From [Clostridium] celerecrescens 18A (GTDB taxonomy: Bacteria > Bacillota > Clostridia > Lachnospirales > Lachnospiraceae), in assembly GCF_002797975.1 (NCBI RefSeq), contig NZ_PGET01000001.1, positions 1,488,001-1,552,000 on the forward strand: a DNA stretch of 64,000 bases, read 5' to 3'. Position numbers and translations under genes: made by a program. Below the pieces are notes generated by a model that had not been told where the DNA came from, ran no database searches, and worked only from the letters and a program-made list of their open reading frames with translations. Below, one piece after another: positions 41,693 to 50,841 of the stretch. Position 1 is the stretch's first letter. The number at the start of each line of letters is the position of its first letter.

Positions 41693-42244
41693 ATGATGGC
41701 TGGTACGGAATTTGATATTCTGTATTTTTTACAATCGTTACATACTCCCTGGCTGGATGTGTTTATGAAGGAGATTACCAGTCTGGGAGATCACGGGATT
41801 TTCTGGATCCTCACCGGAGCTGTTTTGCTGTGTTTTAAAAAGACAAGAATCATAGGCCTTTGTGTTATTTTATCCTTGGCGGCCGGCTTTTTGGTTGGAA
41901 ATACGTTCCTTAAGAATGTGATTGCCAGAGAAAGGCCTTGTTGGATTGATAGCAGTGTTCCCCTTTTAATTCATAATCCCAGAGACTATTCCTCTCCATC
42001 CGGGCACACTCTGGCTTCCTTTGAAGGAGCTGTGAGCATCTGGCTTTACCACCGGAAGTGGGGAACTGCTGCACTGATACTGGCGGCGCTAATCGGTTTT
42101 TCCAGAATGTATCTGTTTGTTCATTTTCCTACCGATGTACTGGGAGGGCTGATTCTTGGTGTTTTGATCGCTTTATTGGTTCATTCCATCGTGGAGAAAG
42201 GAAGAAATTCTAAAAAAAATATTTGCTTTCCAGGAAATCTGTGA
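41693..42244 (+). CDS. PAP2 family phosphatase
   Basis: 183 residues, membrane embedded (about five helices). The three phosphatase signatures are KNVIARERP (about residue 72), SSPSGHT (about 101-107) and SRMYLFVHFPTDVLGG (about 138-153). It may act on undecaprenyl pyrophosphate or phosphatidic acid. GAAGGAG lies upstream of ATG 41693, and an immediate second ATG at 41696 is possible. It directly precedes the folate-transporter leader, probably as a separate unit. Confidence 0.9.
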   Translation: MMAGTEFDILYFLQSLHTPWLDVFMKEITSLGDHGIFWILTGAVLLCFKKTRIIGLCVILSLAAGFLVGNTFLKNVIARERPCWIDSSVPLLIHNPRDYSSPSGHTLASFEGAVSIWLYHRKWGTAALILAALIGFSRMYLFVHFPTDVLGGLILGVLIALLVHSIVEKGRNSKKNICFPGNL

Positions 42245-42270
42245 TATACTGATGGCGTTACAAAATACAA

Positions 42271-42376
42271 TATAATAGTCGCAGAGTAGACCCGTGTGCG
42301 TTAAGTGCCAGCTGAACAGGGAGTTGTCAGCCGGACGAAAAGATTTTCTTGCGGTACACCGGTCGCATCCCGCTGC
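42271..42376 (+). promoter_or_regulatory. THF riboswitch with its -10 element
   Basis: A TATAAT at 42271-42276 is followed at 42281 by GCAGAGTAGA, GCGTTAAGTGCC, GGGAGTTGTC, GGACGAAA and the 3' strand GGTCGCATCCCGCTGC ending at 42376. The order and sequence match the recalled tetrahydrofolate riboswitch; the outer GCAG/CTGC stem closes it. The gene downstream encodes a folate transporter. As the aptamer starts almost at the -10, the transcript would begin with it. A strong AAAGGAGGT lies 46 bases downstream, consistent with translational control. Confidence 0.9.
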
Positions 42377-42437
42377 ATCAGAAGATAGGAATATTATCTC
42401 CGGTTGTAGTTTGAGGTCTGCAAAGGAGGTATTTTTT

Positions 42438-43010
42438 ATGAAAAAATTCGTCACTTTGTTCACCGATTCTTACAGAGAGCTGAAGTCTGTAAGAACCATT
42501 ACCACAGCCGCCATGTTTGGCGCAGTAGCAATTGTTTTGGGCATGTTTTCCATTAACATGGGAAATTACATCCGGATCAGTTTTGCCTCCATTCCCAATG
42601 GAATGGTTTCATACCTGTTTGGCCCGGTAGTTGGAGGCCTGTTTTCCGGAAGTATGGATGTGCTTAAATACCTCTTAAAGCCTACGGGAGCATTTTTCCC
42701 GGGACTGACCCTGGTAACGGTTCTGGCAGGTATCATGTATGGCTGCATGTATTACAGAAAGCCGATCACCTTAAAAAGGGTTCTGGTCTCCAAGCTATTA
42801 GTCATGCTGGTATGTAATGTGATTCTTAATACCATGTGTCTATCTATCCTGTACGGAAAGGGCTTTATAGTACTTTTACCGGCAAGGGCACTTAAAAACC
42901 TGGTCATGTGGCCAATTGATTCCATGATCTTTTATTCCATGGCAAAAGCTTTGGATACCATGGGGGTTTTTAAAACAATCCGTAATGTTAGGACTGCGGG
43001 AACAAAATAA
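42438..43010 (+). CDS. folT: Folate ECF transporter S component
   Basis: 190 residues from ATG 42438 (AAAGGAGGT). Six membrane helices of the ECF S-component fold. ITTAAMFGAVAIVLGMFSI at the start is the helix that docks to EcfT, and YIRISFASIPNGMVSYLFGPVVGGLFSG is typical of FolT. It captures folate for a shared energy-coupling module (EcfA, EcfA', EcfT) that is not in this window. The THF riboswitch in the leader supports folate as the ligand. Confidence 0.92.
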   Translation: MKKFVTLFTDSYRELKSVRTITTAAMFGAVAIVLGMFSINMGNYIRISFASIPNGMVSYLFGPVVGGLFSGSMDVLKYLLKPTGAFFPGLTLVTVLAGIMYGCMYYRKPITLKRVLVSKLLVMLVCNVILNTMCLSILYGKGFIVLLPARALKNLVMWPIDSMIFYSMAKALDTMGVFKTIRNVRTAGTK

Positions 43011-43015
43011 AAAAC

Positions 43016-43054
43016 AAAGGCCTGTAGCGTCATTGATGACGGCACAGGCCTTTT
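43016..43054 (+). terminator. Terminator of folT
   Basis: AAAGGCCTGT (43016-43025) and ACAGGCCTTTT (43044-43054). Confidence 0.85.
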
Positions 43055-43186
43055 GCCAAGTCAATCGGATATTCGCAATCTGCGACCCACTTTATCACAG
43101 CATGCCCCGCTTTGCCTGGCATAACCTCATAGCTGCTGTCGCAGCTTATCGGAATGGTCCAGAACGCCCTTTTATCTTCCTTTGCA

Positions 43187-43215
43187 TTGCAAGTTCAGAT
43201 AAGATATATTATAAT
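43187..43215 (+). promoter_or_regulatory. Promoter of the HAD phosphatase operon
   Basis: TTGCAA 43187-43192, 17-bp spacer, TATAAT 43210-43215. Confidence 0.7.
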
Positions 43216-43281
43216 CTTAAGTGTTTATATGTTGTGACGGCACAGATAAGAATAATCAGATTAAAAAGGAATGATGGAAAA

Positions 43282-44097
43282 ATGGAAAAAAAGATAAAAG
43301 CCATTTTTTTTGATATTGATGGTACGCTTCGGGATTTTCAAACAAAACGGATTCCGGACAGCGCAAAAGAGGCACTTTTGGAAGCCAGGAAGGCAGGAAT
43401 CCTGTTGTTTATTGCAACAGGGCGCCATAAGCTTGAAATGGAAGAAGAAAACCTTCTGGAGGGAATTCCCTTTGACGGCTATGTGACGCTAAACGGCCAG
43501 TACTGCTATTGCGGAGACAGGATTATTTATGATTTGCCCATAGACCCTGGTGAAGTGGAGCGGACGTTAATGTTTTTGGAGGAAGAGCCTTTTCCATGCA
43601 TGTTTATGGAAGGGGACCGCATGTACATCAATATGGTGAATCATATTGTGGAAAAGGTCCAGATGGATATCGGAACCAGGATTCCACCGGTTTTAAATGT
43701 AGAAAGGGCCAAAAAACAGCGTATTTACCAGATAATACCTTATGTTTCCTGCGATATGGAGCAGAAGCTGAAGAAGCATCTTTGCGGCTGCGAGTTCATG
43801 CGCTGGCATGATGAGATGGGCTGTGATGTGATTCCCGCAGGCGGAAGTAAGTGGAATGGGATCATGAAGATGGCAGAGCATTATGGCTTTTCTGCAGGTG
43901 AGATGGCTGCCATTGGCGACGGTAATAACGATATTTCCATGATAACCGGTGCGGGTCTTGGAATTGCCATGGGAAATGCCTCTGACGAGGTTAAGAGAGC
44001 AGCCGGTTATGTTACAGATTCGATAGAAACAGATGGCTTAAAAAAAGCCGTCTTCCATATATTAGACTATAATTCATTTAGGAGGAATCATCAATGA
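43282..44097 (+). CDS. Cof-type HAD-superfamily hydrolase
   Basis: 271 residues from ATG 43282. Motif I is FFDIDGTLRDF (nucleophile Asp), motif II is FIATGRH, and motifs III/IV are KWNGIMKMAEHYG and AIGDGNNDISMITGAG. The C2B-type cap (about 85-185) places it in the Cof/YwtE group that dephosphorylates sugar phosphates, FMN or pyridoxal phosphate. An open frame upstream of 43282 is noncoding leader. It overlaps the next gene by 4 bp (ATGA). Confidence 0.88.
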   Translation: MEKKIKAIFFDIDGTLRDFQTKRIPDSAKEALLEARKAGILLFIATGRHKLEMEEENLLEGIPFDGYVTLNGQYCYCGDRIIYDLPIDPGEVERTLMFLEEEPFPCMFMEGDRMYINMVNHIVEKVQMDIGTRIPPVLNVERAKKQRIYQIIPYVSCDMEQKLKKHLCGCEFMRWHDEMGCDVIPAGGSKWNGIMKMAEHYGFSAGEMAAIGDGNNDISMITGAGLGIAMGNASDEVKRAAGYVTDSIETDGLKKAVFHILDYNSFRRNHQ

Positions 44098-44930
44098 GTG
44101 ATGTAAATTGTACTCATAATTGTAATACCTGCCAGGAGAACTGCGGCAGCCGTGAGGAACAGGTAAGCTTTTTAGAACCACTTAACCCTGCCAGTACAGT
44201 AAAAAAGGTAATCGGGGTTGTAAGCGGAAAGGGTGGCGTGGGTAAATCCCTGGTAACATCCCTGATGGCTGCAGGCATGAACGGGAAAGGTTATAAAACG
44301 GCAATCCTTGATGCGGATATCACCGGGCCATCCATTCCAAAGGCCTTTGGTCTTTCGGATTACGGTGTGGGCATGACGCCTGGTGGCCTTATGATCCCGG
44401 CTATCACGGCAACAGGAATTGAAGTGATGTCAGCGAATCTGATTCTGGATCATGAGACAGATCCTGTCATCTGGAGAGGTCCAGTCATTGCAGGAGCTGT
44501 GAAACAGTTCTGGCAGGAAGCTCTATGGGATAATATTGACTACATGTTCGTGGACATGCCTCCGGGAACTGGAGATGTGCCCTTAACCGTGTTCCAGTCC
44601 CTACCTGTGGATGGAATTATCATTGTCACCTCCCCTCAGGAGCTGGTTACCATGATTGTAGAAAAAGCGGTAAATATGGCGAAAAAGATGAACATACCGA
44701 TTCTGGGGCTTGTAGAAAACATGAGTTACTTAATTTGCCCGGACTGTGGAAAGCAGATTTCTGTATTTGGGGAGAGCCGCGTTGATGAAGCAGCCAAAGC
44801 CAATGGTCTTACCGTTCTGGCTAAAATCCCTATTGATCCACAGATCGCGGCAGCAGTGGATGGCGGTACGGTCGAGTATTTAGAGGTGAACTGGCTTAAC
44901 GAGGCAGTTTCGGCAGCAGAGAAAGCTTAA
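44094..44930 (+). CDS. Mrp/Nbp35 family Fe-S carrier ATPase
   Basis: 278 residues. The N-terminus has Cys residues in CTHNCNTCQENCG, comparable with the N-terminal cluster of Nbp35. Then comes the deviant Walker A GVVSGKGGVGKSLVTSLMA (about residue 45). FVDMPPGTGDVPLTV and the C-terminal CPDCGKQI motif, which holds the bridging cluster, complete it. ApbC/Mrp proteins carry Fe-S clusters to target enzymes. The extended N-terminal cysteines are a Clostridial feature. RBS AGGAGG. It is second in the operon after the HAD phosphatase. Confidence 0.9.
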   Translation: MSDVNCTHNCNTCQENCGSREEQVSFLEPLNPASTVKKVIGVVSGKGGVGKSLVTSLMAAGMNGKGYKTAILDADITGPSIPKAFGLSDYGVGMTPGGLMIPAITATGIEVMSANLILDHETDPVIWRGPVIAGAVKQFWQEALWDNIDYMFVDMPPGTGDVPLTVFQSLPVDGIIIVTSPQELVTMIVEKAVNMAKKMNIPILGLVENMSYLICPDCGKQISVFGESRVDEAAKANGLTVLAKIPIDPQIAAAVDGGTVEYLEVNWLNEAVSAAEKA

Positions 44931-44956
44931 AGTAATGTAAGTTTCGAGGGATAAGA

Positions 44957-45667
44957 ATGAATATTAGCATGAACCCCAATAGTGAATTGAACCAGTCCAT
45001 TGTGAATGTTCCCAATCTGGTTCAGGTTCCGGACCCGCTTATGAAGCAGGCATACCAGTTTCAGGAAGCTATGATGATGTATACCTGTGCCATTCGGGAG
45101 ATCAAGACAAAGCTGGAGGTCCTTAATGATGAATTGTCAGTAAGAAACTCCAGAAACCCAATTGAAATGGTTAAATCAAGAGTAAAGAAGCCTATCAGCA
45201 TTGTGGAAAAGCTGCAGCGCAGAGGGCTGCCGGTTTCCCTGGAATCCATGATGGAAAATCTGGATGATGTTGCAGGGATCCGCGTGATCTGCTCTTTCCT
45301 TGATGATATTTATGCAGTGGCAGATATGCTGGCCCGCCAGGATGATGTACATATCATTGCCATTAAGGATTACATCCGCCACCCCAAAAAAAATGGTTAC
45401 CGCAGCTATCACATGATCGTTGAGATCCCCGTGTTCTTTTCCGACCAGAAAAAATGGATGAGGGCAGAGGTCCAGATCCGTACCATTGCCATGGATTTCT
45501 GGGCCAGCCTGGACCACCAATTAAAATATAAAAAAGAAGTGGAAGAGTACTCCCAGGAAATCAGCGAAGAACTGCGGGAATGTGCGGACGTGATCGCACA
45601 GACCGACGAAAGAATGCTGGGTATCAGAAAGAGAATTGAGGATCATGGAATTGCAGTTTCTAAATAA
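44957..45667 (+). CDS. Small alarmone synthetase (RelQ/YjbM-like)
   Basis: 236 residues with a RelA/SpoT nucleotidyltransferase domain only; no HD hydrolase, TGS or ACT domain. Key segments are RVKKPISIVEKLQRRG, DDVAGIRVICSFLDDIY and PKKNGYRSYHMIVEIP. AEVQIRTIAMDFWASLDHQLKYKK is the G-loop/active-site region with the Glu and Gln needed for (p)ppGpp synthesis. It makes ppGpp or pppGpp from GTP/GDP and ATP. It is followed directly by a bidirectional terminator. Confidence 0.9.
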   Translation: MNISMNPNSELNQSIVNVPNLVQVPDPLMKQAYQFQEAMMMYTCAIREIKTKLEVLNDELSVRNSRNPIEMVKSRVKKPISIVEKLQRRGLPVSLESMMENLDDVAGIRVICSFLDDIYAVADMLARQDDVHIIAIKDYIRHPKKNGYRSYHMIVEIPVFFSDQKKWMRAEVQIRTIAMDFWASLDHQLKYKKEVEEYSQEISEELRECADVIAQTDERMLGIRKRIEDHGIAVSK

Positions 45668-45674
45668 ATAAGAG

Positions 45675-45717
45675 AAGGGAGCAATTGGGGTAAAAACCTG
45701 CAATTGCTCCCTTTTTT
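45675..45717. terminator. Bidirectional terminator
   Basis: AAGGGAGCAATTG (45675-45687) pairs with CAATTGCTCCCTT (45701-45713), followed by T's. It serves the alarmone synthetase on the plus strand and the histidine kinase on the minus strand, whose stop codon abuts it. Confidence 0.85.
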
Positions 45718-46984
45718 AAGTTTTGATTATGTGCTGGCGGGTAGAAAGGGGAAGGCTGACGGTAAAAATAGTTCTTGTTTCAAGACTGCTGGTCAGGTTA
45801 ATCTTTCCCTTGTGGTGTTCAATAATAGACTTTGCAATAGAAAGGCCAAGTCCATAGCCGCCATCCTTACGGACTCTTGATTCATCCGTCCGGTAAAACC
45901 GTTCAAAGACATGGATCTGCTCCTTTTTAGGAATAGGGTCTCCCGTATTTTGAACGGTCAAGATGGCATAATGGGATGATTTCTTTAAGCTGACTGTTAC
46001 GGAACCATGTTTTCCTGCGTATTTGCAGGCATTGTCCAGCAGGATGTTGATAACCTGCTTTAGCTGGACTTCCCAGCCTTCCAGGATAATGCCGGAGTCA
46101 ATTTCATTTTCCAGGTTAACCTTATTCTCAAAGGCAACGGATTCAAAAAGCAGGACTCCGTTTAATACGATGTCACTGAAATCCAGAGGAGCCATTGCCG
46201 TCTGGGTAGCCTGGACGGCCCCAGTATCGGAACGGGCCAAAAAGAGCAGTTCCTCTACAAGCTGTTTCATGCGTTCTGCCTCTTCTTTTGTGTTGTTCAG
46301 CCATTTCTGCTGATCCATGATGGTGCATTCCTTATGAAGGGAAAGAATCTGTAAATTGGCCAGGATTACGGTAAGAGGCGTCTTTAGTTCATGGGATGCA
46401 TCGGCAATGAACTGGTTTTGCATCCGCCACGCGGTTTCCACAGGTCTTAGTGCCAGACGGGAAAGGAAAATACTCAGGATCAAAAAAAGAAAGACCGCAG
46501 CAAGAAAGACCAGCAGACAATTGATCAGAAGGGCTTTTAAATTATTTCGTTCATATCGTTGGTCTGCAAATACTATTTTCGTACCCTCTGTGGAGGAAAC
46601 TTTAAGGTAACGAAGGGAATAATCCTTAAGTTCCCCCTGGGAAGAGTCATTTGCTTTTGCAAGCTCCACCAGTGTGGAAGCCAGCTCTCTGGTAATCGTG
46701 AGATTGTTTTCCCTAATGTTTTCTATGGAGTTGCGGTTGTTTAAATTTACCACGAAAACAGGGACAAGAGGCGGCAGATACTTTTGGGGTCTGCGGGTAA
46801 TCTCCAACTTATCCGGCAGACGGTCCGGCCTGTTATGGTCGGCGGCCTGGTAAAGAGCCATGACGGTCTGCCGTTCGATGCGTTTAAAATTGGCGTAGTA
46901 AAAGATGCCAAGAACTGCGGAAAGAATGCTTATCACAAAAATCATGTTAACCAAAACAAACCGTCTTCTTAATTTTTTTATCAT
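45716..46984 (-). CDS. Sensor histidine kinase
   Basis: 422 residues. Two membrane helices (about 8-30 and 150-173) enclose a roughly 120-residue extracytoplasmic sensor. The phosphorylated His198 is in DASHELKTPLTVI. N-box LLDNACKYA, G1 GGYGLGLSIAKSI and the FERFYRTDESR F-box follow. It is cotranscribed with the response regulator upstream, with a 4-bp overlap. It probably controls the divergent SLH/MacAB-like genes, by location only. The signal is unknown. Confidence 0.92.
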   Translation of the reverse strand: MIKKLRRRFVLVNMIFVISILSAVLGIFYYANFKRIERQTVMALYQAADHNRPDRLPDKLEITRRPQKYLPPLVPVFVVNLNNRNSIENIRENNLTITRELASTLVELAKANDSSQGELKDYSLRYLKVSSTEGTKIVFADQRYERNNLKALLINCLLVFLAAVFLFLILSIFLSRLALRPVETAWRMQNQFIADASHELKTPLTVILANLQILSLHKECTIMDQQKWLNNTKEEAERMKQLVEELLFLARSDTGAVQATQTAMAPLDFSDIVLNGVLLFESVAFENKVNLENEIDSGIILEGWEVQLKQVINILLDNACKYAGKHGSVTVSLKKSSHYAILTVQNTGDPIPKKEQIHVFERFYRTDESRVRKDGGYGLGLSIAKSIIEHHKGKINLTSSLETRTIFTVSLPLSTRQHIIKT

Positions 46985-47655
46985 GTTGTTTCCTCCAGGC
47001 GGTATCCGACCTTGCGGAGGGTGCTGATTTCCACCCGTGAACCCACAAAGTTCAGTTTTTTGCGTAAAAAGGAAATATAAGCCTCAACATTGTTGTCCTC
47101 TGCGTCGGAATCACTTCCCCATACCCTTGAGATGAGAGTTTCCTTTGAAACGATCCTTCCGGAATTGCTCATAAGGATCTTTAACACTTCAAATTCCTTA
47201 TACCCAAGATGAATGGATTTGGTGCCGCAGCATAAATCATTGGCAGACAGATTCAGGGTTAAGTCACCGAATTTCATTTCTTCCACGATCACTTCTCCCT
47301 GGCGGCGGGAGAGAGCCCGGATGCGGGCTAACAGCTCTTCCGGAATAAAAGGCTTTGTCATATAGTCATCAGCACCCCGGTCAAGCCCGGTTACCTTATC
47401 CTGAATGTCATCCCGTGCGGTCAGCATGAGAACAGGAGTCTGGATGCGGGACTCTCTAAGCTTTTTAACCACTTGAAAACCATTTTCCCCCGGAAGCATG
47501 ACATCTAAAACAATGACGTCATATTCCCCGGAAAGACCGCAGGACAAACCATCAGTTCCATTATACACAATATCAGCCTGGTAATGTTGTTCCTTCATAA
47601 TCTGTCCCAAAGCATCGGCCAGTCTTACTTCGTCTTCTACAATCAATACCTTCAT
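46981..47655 (-). CDS. OmpR/PhoB family response regulator
   Basis: 224 residues. The receiver domain has the acidic pair in IVEDEVRLADALG, the phosphorylated Asp in VIVLDVMLPGENG (about residue 51), and LTARDD and TKPF. The C-terminal winged helix has CGTKSIHLGYKEFEVLKILMSNSG and VEAYISFLRKKL. Minus strand; first gene of the two-component operon. Confidence 0.93.
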   Translation of the reverse strand: MKVLIVEDEVRLADALGQIMKEQHYQADIVYNGTDGLSCGLSGEYDVIVLDVMLPGENGFQVVKKLRESRIQTPVLMLTARDDIQDKVTGLDRGADDYMTKPFIPEELLARIRALSRRQGEVIVEEMKFGDLTLNLSANDLCCGTKSIHLGYKEFEVLKILMSNSGRIVSKETLISRVWGSDSDAEDNNVEAYISFLRKKLNFVGSRVEISTLRKVGYRLEETT

Positions 47656-47920
47656 GATTCAATTCTCCTATATATATTATTATGAACCTGCTAACATCTA
47701 TTATAAAATGTGACTGCTTATTAAGCAATCTTTCATTTGTGTAATCATAATGGATCAAGCTTAAATTAAGCTGAAATGTCATGATCAGATATGGTCTGGT
47801 TAAGAAATATTTTAAAGTGAAAACATCAAGTTTCAGGTTAATTTCAGCTTACTGTCACAAAACAGACATATGCGCCTGTTAAAATAAGCCTCAGATTTAA
47901 ATGATGAGAGGAGAAACTGG
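47656..47920. promoter_or_regulatory. Divergent control region with inverted AAGCTGAAAT repeats
   Basis: AAGCTGAAAT (47768-47777) and ATTTCAGCTT (47841-47850) form inverted copies 63 bp apart in the gap between the response-regulator gene and the SLH gene. AT-rich flanks (TTAAATTAAG, GGTTAATTTCAG) accompany both. They are candidate binding sites for the adjacent response regulator. No consensus promoter was assigned with confidence. Confidence 0.45.
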
Positions 47921-49009
47921 ATGAACAGACGGACAATAGCGGCCTCCCTGGCTTTTGCAATGGCTGCGACGGCAGTCAGCCCCATGATTACAGAGGCATC
48001 AAGTAATTTTGATTTAAGGAAAAAGGTGATCGGTGTTTCGGGGATCATGAACACTGGGAATCTGAATTTATCAGTGACGCGGGGGGAATTTGCAAGCATG
48101 CTGGTAAATGCCTCTTCCTATCGAAGTACGGCCGGCAAAACCAGCAACACTTCTGTATTTGCTGATGTGCCGAGAAACCATGAATATGCATCTCAGATCC
48201 GGATCGCAGCGGATCAGGGGTGGATGAACGGGTATCTGGGAGGAAACTTTAAACCGGATGAATCCATAACGCTTCAGGAGGCGGTAAAAGGAGTTCTAGG
48301 GCTCTTGGGATATGTAAATTCCGATTTTACTGGTGATCAGTCAGGTTCCAGACTTTCCAAATATCATTTCTTGGAATTGGATGAGAACTTAAATAAAGAA
48401 GCTTTGGAAATTCTAAATAAAGAGGATTGCATCAACCTGTTTTATAATCTGCTGAAAGCAGATACAAAAGCTGGAACCATGTTTGGAAAAAGTCTGGACT
48501 GTGAATTGACGAGTGACGGTGAGATTGATCCGTTTTCAATGGTCGATAACAGCATCAAGGGACCGAAAATTGCAAAAAGCAAGAGCAGGCTTAATTCCAT
48601 TTTGCCCTTTAAGCTTAGTGATGCCAATATTTATCTTGACGGAGATCCTGTTACCAATTCCAGTGATGCAATTAATGTTTCCTTGGAAAGCACGGATGGT
48701 GTTCTTGTATATTATCATACTATCTCTAAAACCGTATGGCTTTATACCGTTGGAAATGAAAATGAAAGCGGACGCTCCGCCGTATTTGGAGAAATCACCA
48801 ATGTGGTCTATGATTCTTCGGATTTAATGACGCCGGGGGCAATCATACTGGATGACGGTAACACCTACGAGCTTTCCAGCACTGAGATGAAGTTTGCATT
48901 TTCTTCCTATGGGGATCTTCGGGTAGGAGATACCGTGAATCTGATCTATACCCTGTCTGTAGACAAGGAAGGAAATGAGACCCGGACTGTCATTGATTAT
49001 ATAGAATAG
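47921..49009 (+). CDS. S-layer homology (SLH) domain protein
   Basis: 362 residues with an N-terminal signal peptide (NRRTIAASLAFAMAATAVSPMITEASS). SLH-like repeats cover about residues 50-150: TRGEFASMLVNASSYR, VFADVPRNHEYASQIRIAADQGWMNGYLGGNFKPDESITLQEAVKGVLGLLGY. The C-terminal 180 residues are of unknown fold. SLH modules bind secondary wall polymers, so the protein is expected at the cell surface. RBS GAGAGGAG. The MacA-like gene follows 21 bp later, suggesting one operon. Confidence 0.85.
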   Translation: MNRRTIAASLAFAMAATAVSPMITEASSNFDLRKKVIGVSGIMNTGNLNLSVTRGEFASMLVNASSYRSTAGKTSNTSVFADVPRNHEYASQIRIAADQGWMNGYLGGNFKPDESITLQEAVKGVLGLLGYVNSDFTGDQSGSRLSKYHFLELDENLNKEALEILNKEDCINLFYNLLKADTKAGTMFGKSLDCELTSDGEIDPFSMVDNSIKGPKIAKSKSRLNSILPFKLSDANIYLDGDPVTNSSDAINVSLESTDGVLVYYHTISKTVWLYTVGNENESGRSAVFGEITNVVYDSSDLMTPGAIILDDGNTYELSSTEMKFAFSSYGDLRVGDTVNLIYTLSVDKEGNETRTVIDYIE

Positions 49010-49030
49010 AAGATAACAGGAGAAGCCGGA

Positions 49031-50818
49031 ATGAAAAAAATCATTCAAAAATTATTTTTAAAAAATAAGAAAAAGGGCCGTATAAAGGGAAAAAAGGTTT
49101 TGATTTTTCTGATTTTAATCCTTGCGGTGCTGGCAGGAGTAATAGCGGCTGCAGGCTTTAAAAAGTCAAAGTCAGCATCAACCACAGCAAAAAGTATAAG
49201 AACTGCAACAGTAACAAAACGGGATATCGTTTCAGAACTATCCTCCTCCGGAACTATTTCTCCCCAGAATACCTATGACATAACCTCTTTGGTTGAAGGA
49301 GAAGTCATCGCAGCAGACTTTGAGGAGGGAGACGAGGTAGAAAAGGGACAGATCCTCTATCAGATCGACACATCATCCATGGAATCGGAGATGACATCTG
49401 TAAACAACAACCTGTCCAGAGCCCAGGAAAATTATCAAACTGCACTTGATGATTATAATTCTGCTTTAGGTGATTACAGCGGAAATACTTATAAATCCAC
49501 AGAGAGCGGGTACATAAAGTCACTTTCTATTAAGGAAGGGGATAAAGTAGGAAACAATACGGAAATCGCCTCAATTTATGACGATAAAACCATGAAGATC
49601 AAGCTTCCGTTCCTTTCCGGGGAGGCAGCTCAGATAGCGGCCGGTCAGGCGGCGGTTCTGACCCTTACAGATACTGGAGAGCAGATCCAGGGCGCAGTTA
49701 CTTCTGTCAGCAACATGGATGTAACCTTAACAGGAGGGCGTATCGTTCGTTATGTAACCATTGAAGTTACAAATCCTGGCGGTCTTACCACGGAAACCCC
49801 GGCTACGGCTGCGGTAGGCGATTATGTGTGCAGTGTGGAAGCAACATTTGAACCCAAGCTTGAGTCGACCATGAAAGCGGACTTATCTTCCAGCGTGGAG
49901 GTAGGAACCATGCTGGTACATGAAGGAGATTATGTAACAAAAGGCACTCCTATTTTTACAATGGAAAGCAAGTCTGCGGATAAACTGTTGCGCACTTATA
50001 AAGATACGATGGAAAAGGCCCAGGAAACACTGGAAGGAGCAAAAAGCAAGCTGGAGAGCACCGAGAATACTTATGATAACTACACCATTACTGCTCCCAT
50101 ATCCGGAAAGGTCATTACAAAAACCGTGAAGGCAGGAGATAAGATTACCAAAAGCTCCAGCGGAAGCTCAACTCTGGCAGTCATATACGATATGTCCGCC
50201 TATACATTTAAAATGTCTGTGGATGAATTGGATGTAAAGTCCGTGGAAGTTGGCCAGGAAGTAAACATTACAGCAGACGCCGTAACCGGTAAAACCTTTC
50301 AGGGAACAGTTACCAATGTTAGCCTGGAGAGTTCTACTTCCAATGGTGTTACCAATTATCCTGTAACTGTCACCTTAAATGATGGTATGGATGAGCTTCT
50401 CCCCGGCATGAACGTAGATGGAGTGATTATTCTGGATAAAGCGGCTGACGTCCTTGCCGTACCGGCCGATGCGCTGATGCGGGGAAATCAGGTGTATGTA
50501 AAGGATGATTCGGTGAAGGAGCCCCAGGGGAACATTCCGGAAGGCTTTCGGGCAGTAGAAGTTACTACAGGCTTAATCAGTGATGAATATGTGGAAATTA
50601 CCAGCGGATTGGAAGAGAACCAGGAGGTCTACGTTGCACAAACCACTGTAAGCACCTCAACGAATATTATGATGCCGGGAGGCATGGGTGGCGTAAACGT
50701 AGGCCCAGGCGGCTCCGGTTCCGGAGTAAGGTACCGCAGTGAAGGCGGTGGCTCCGGCAGCGGAAACCGCAGTACAGGCAGCGGCGGAGGTTCCGGCAAC
50801 GGCGGCCGTCAGCCTTAA
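49031..50818 (+). CDS. HlyD/MacA-like adaptor protein of an efflux ABC system
   Basis: 595 residues. It has a very basic N-terminus (KNKKKGRIKGKKVLIFLILILAVLAGVIAAAG signal anchor, about 1-42). Biotinyl-lipoyl-like halves are interleaved with coiled coil (VEGEVIAADFEEGDEVEKGQILYQIDTS near 95; TAPISGKVITKTVKAGDKI near 360), then beta-barrel and membrane-proximal domains. The last 45 residues are a low-complexity Gly/Ser/Arg tail. It links a MacB-type ABC exporter to the cell surface in Gram-positive bacteria. Two lipoyl-like segments are visible, suggesting a duplicated adaptor core. It is between the SLH protein and the ATPase. Confidence 0.87.
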   Translation: MKKIIQKLFLKNKKKGRIKGKKVLIFLILILAVLAGVIAAAGFKKSKSASTTAKSIRTATVTKRDIVSELSSSGTISPQNTYDITSLVEGEVIAADFEEGDEVEKGQILYQIDTSSMESEMTSVNNNLSRAQENYQTALDDYNSALGDYSGNTYKSTESGYIKSLSIKEGDKVGNNTEIASIYDDKTMKIKLPFLSGEAAQIAAGQAAVLTLTDTGEQIQGAVTSVSNMDVTLTGGRIVRYVTIEVTNPGGLTTETPATAAVGDYVCSVEATFEPKLESTMKADLSSSVEVGTMLVHEGDYVTKGTPIFTMESKSADKLLRTYKDTMEKAQETLEGAKSKLESTENTYDNYTITAPISGKVITKTVKAGDKITKSSSGSSTLAVIYDMSAYTFKMSVDELDVKSVEVGQEVNITADAVTGKTFQGTVTNVSLESSTSNGVTNYPVTVTLNDGMDELLPGMNVDGVIILDKAADVLAVPADALMRGNQVYVKDDSVKEPQGNIPEGFRAVEVTTGLISDEYVEITSGLEENQEVYVAQTTVSTSTNIMMPGGMGGVNVGPGGSGSGVRYRSEGGGSGSGNRSTGSGGGSGNGGRQP

Positions 50819-50841
50819 GGGCCGCAAGGAGGTTATATAAC

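Noticed and set aside
42985..43281. N-terminal extension of the HAD phosphatase frame
   Set aside because: The stretch holds the folT terminator and a consensus promoter; HAD motif I begins just after ATG 43282.
50680..50815. GGC-rich repeats at the end of the MacA-like gene as a CRISPR or structural RNA
   Set aside because: They are in-frame Gly/Ser codons of a low-complexity tail, without spacers or regular repeat units.
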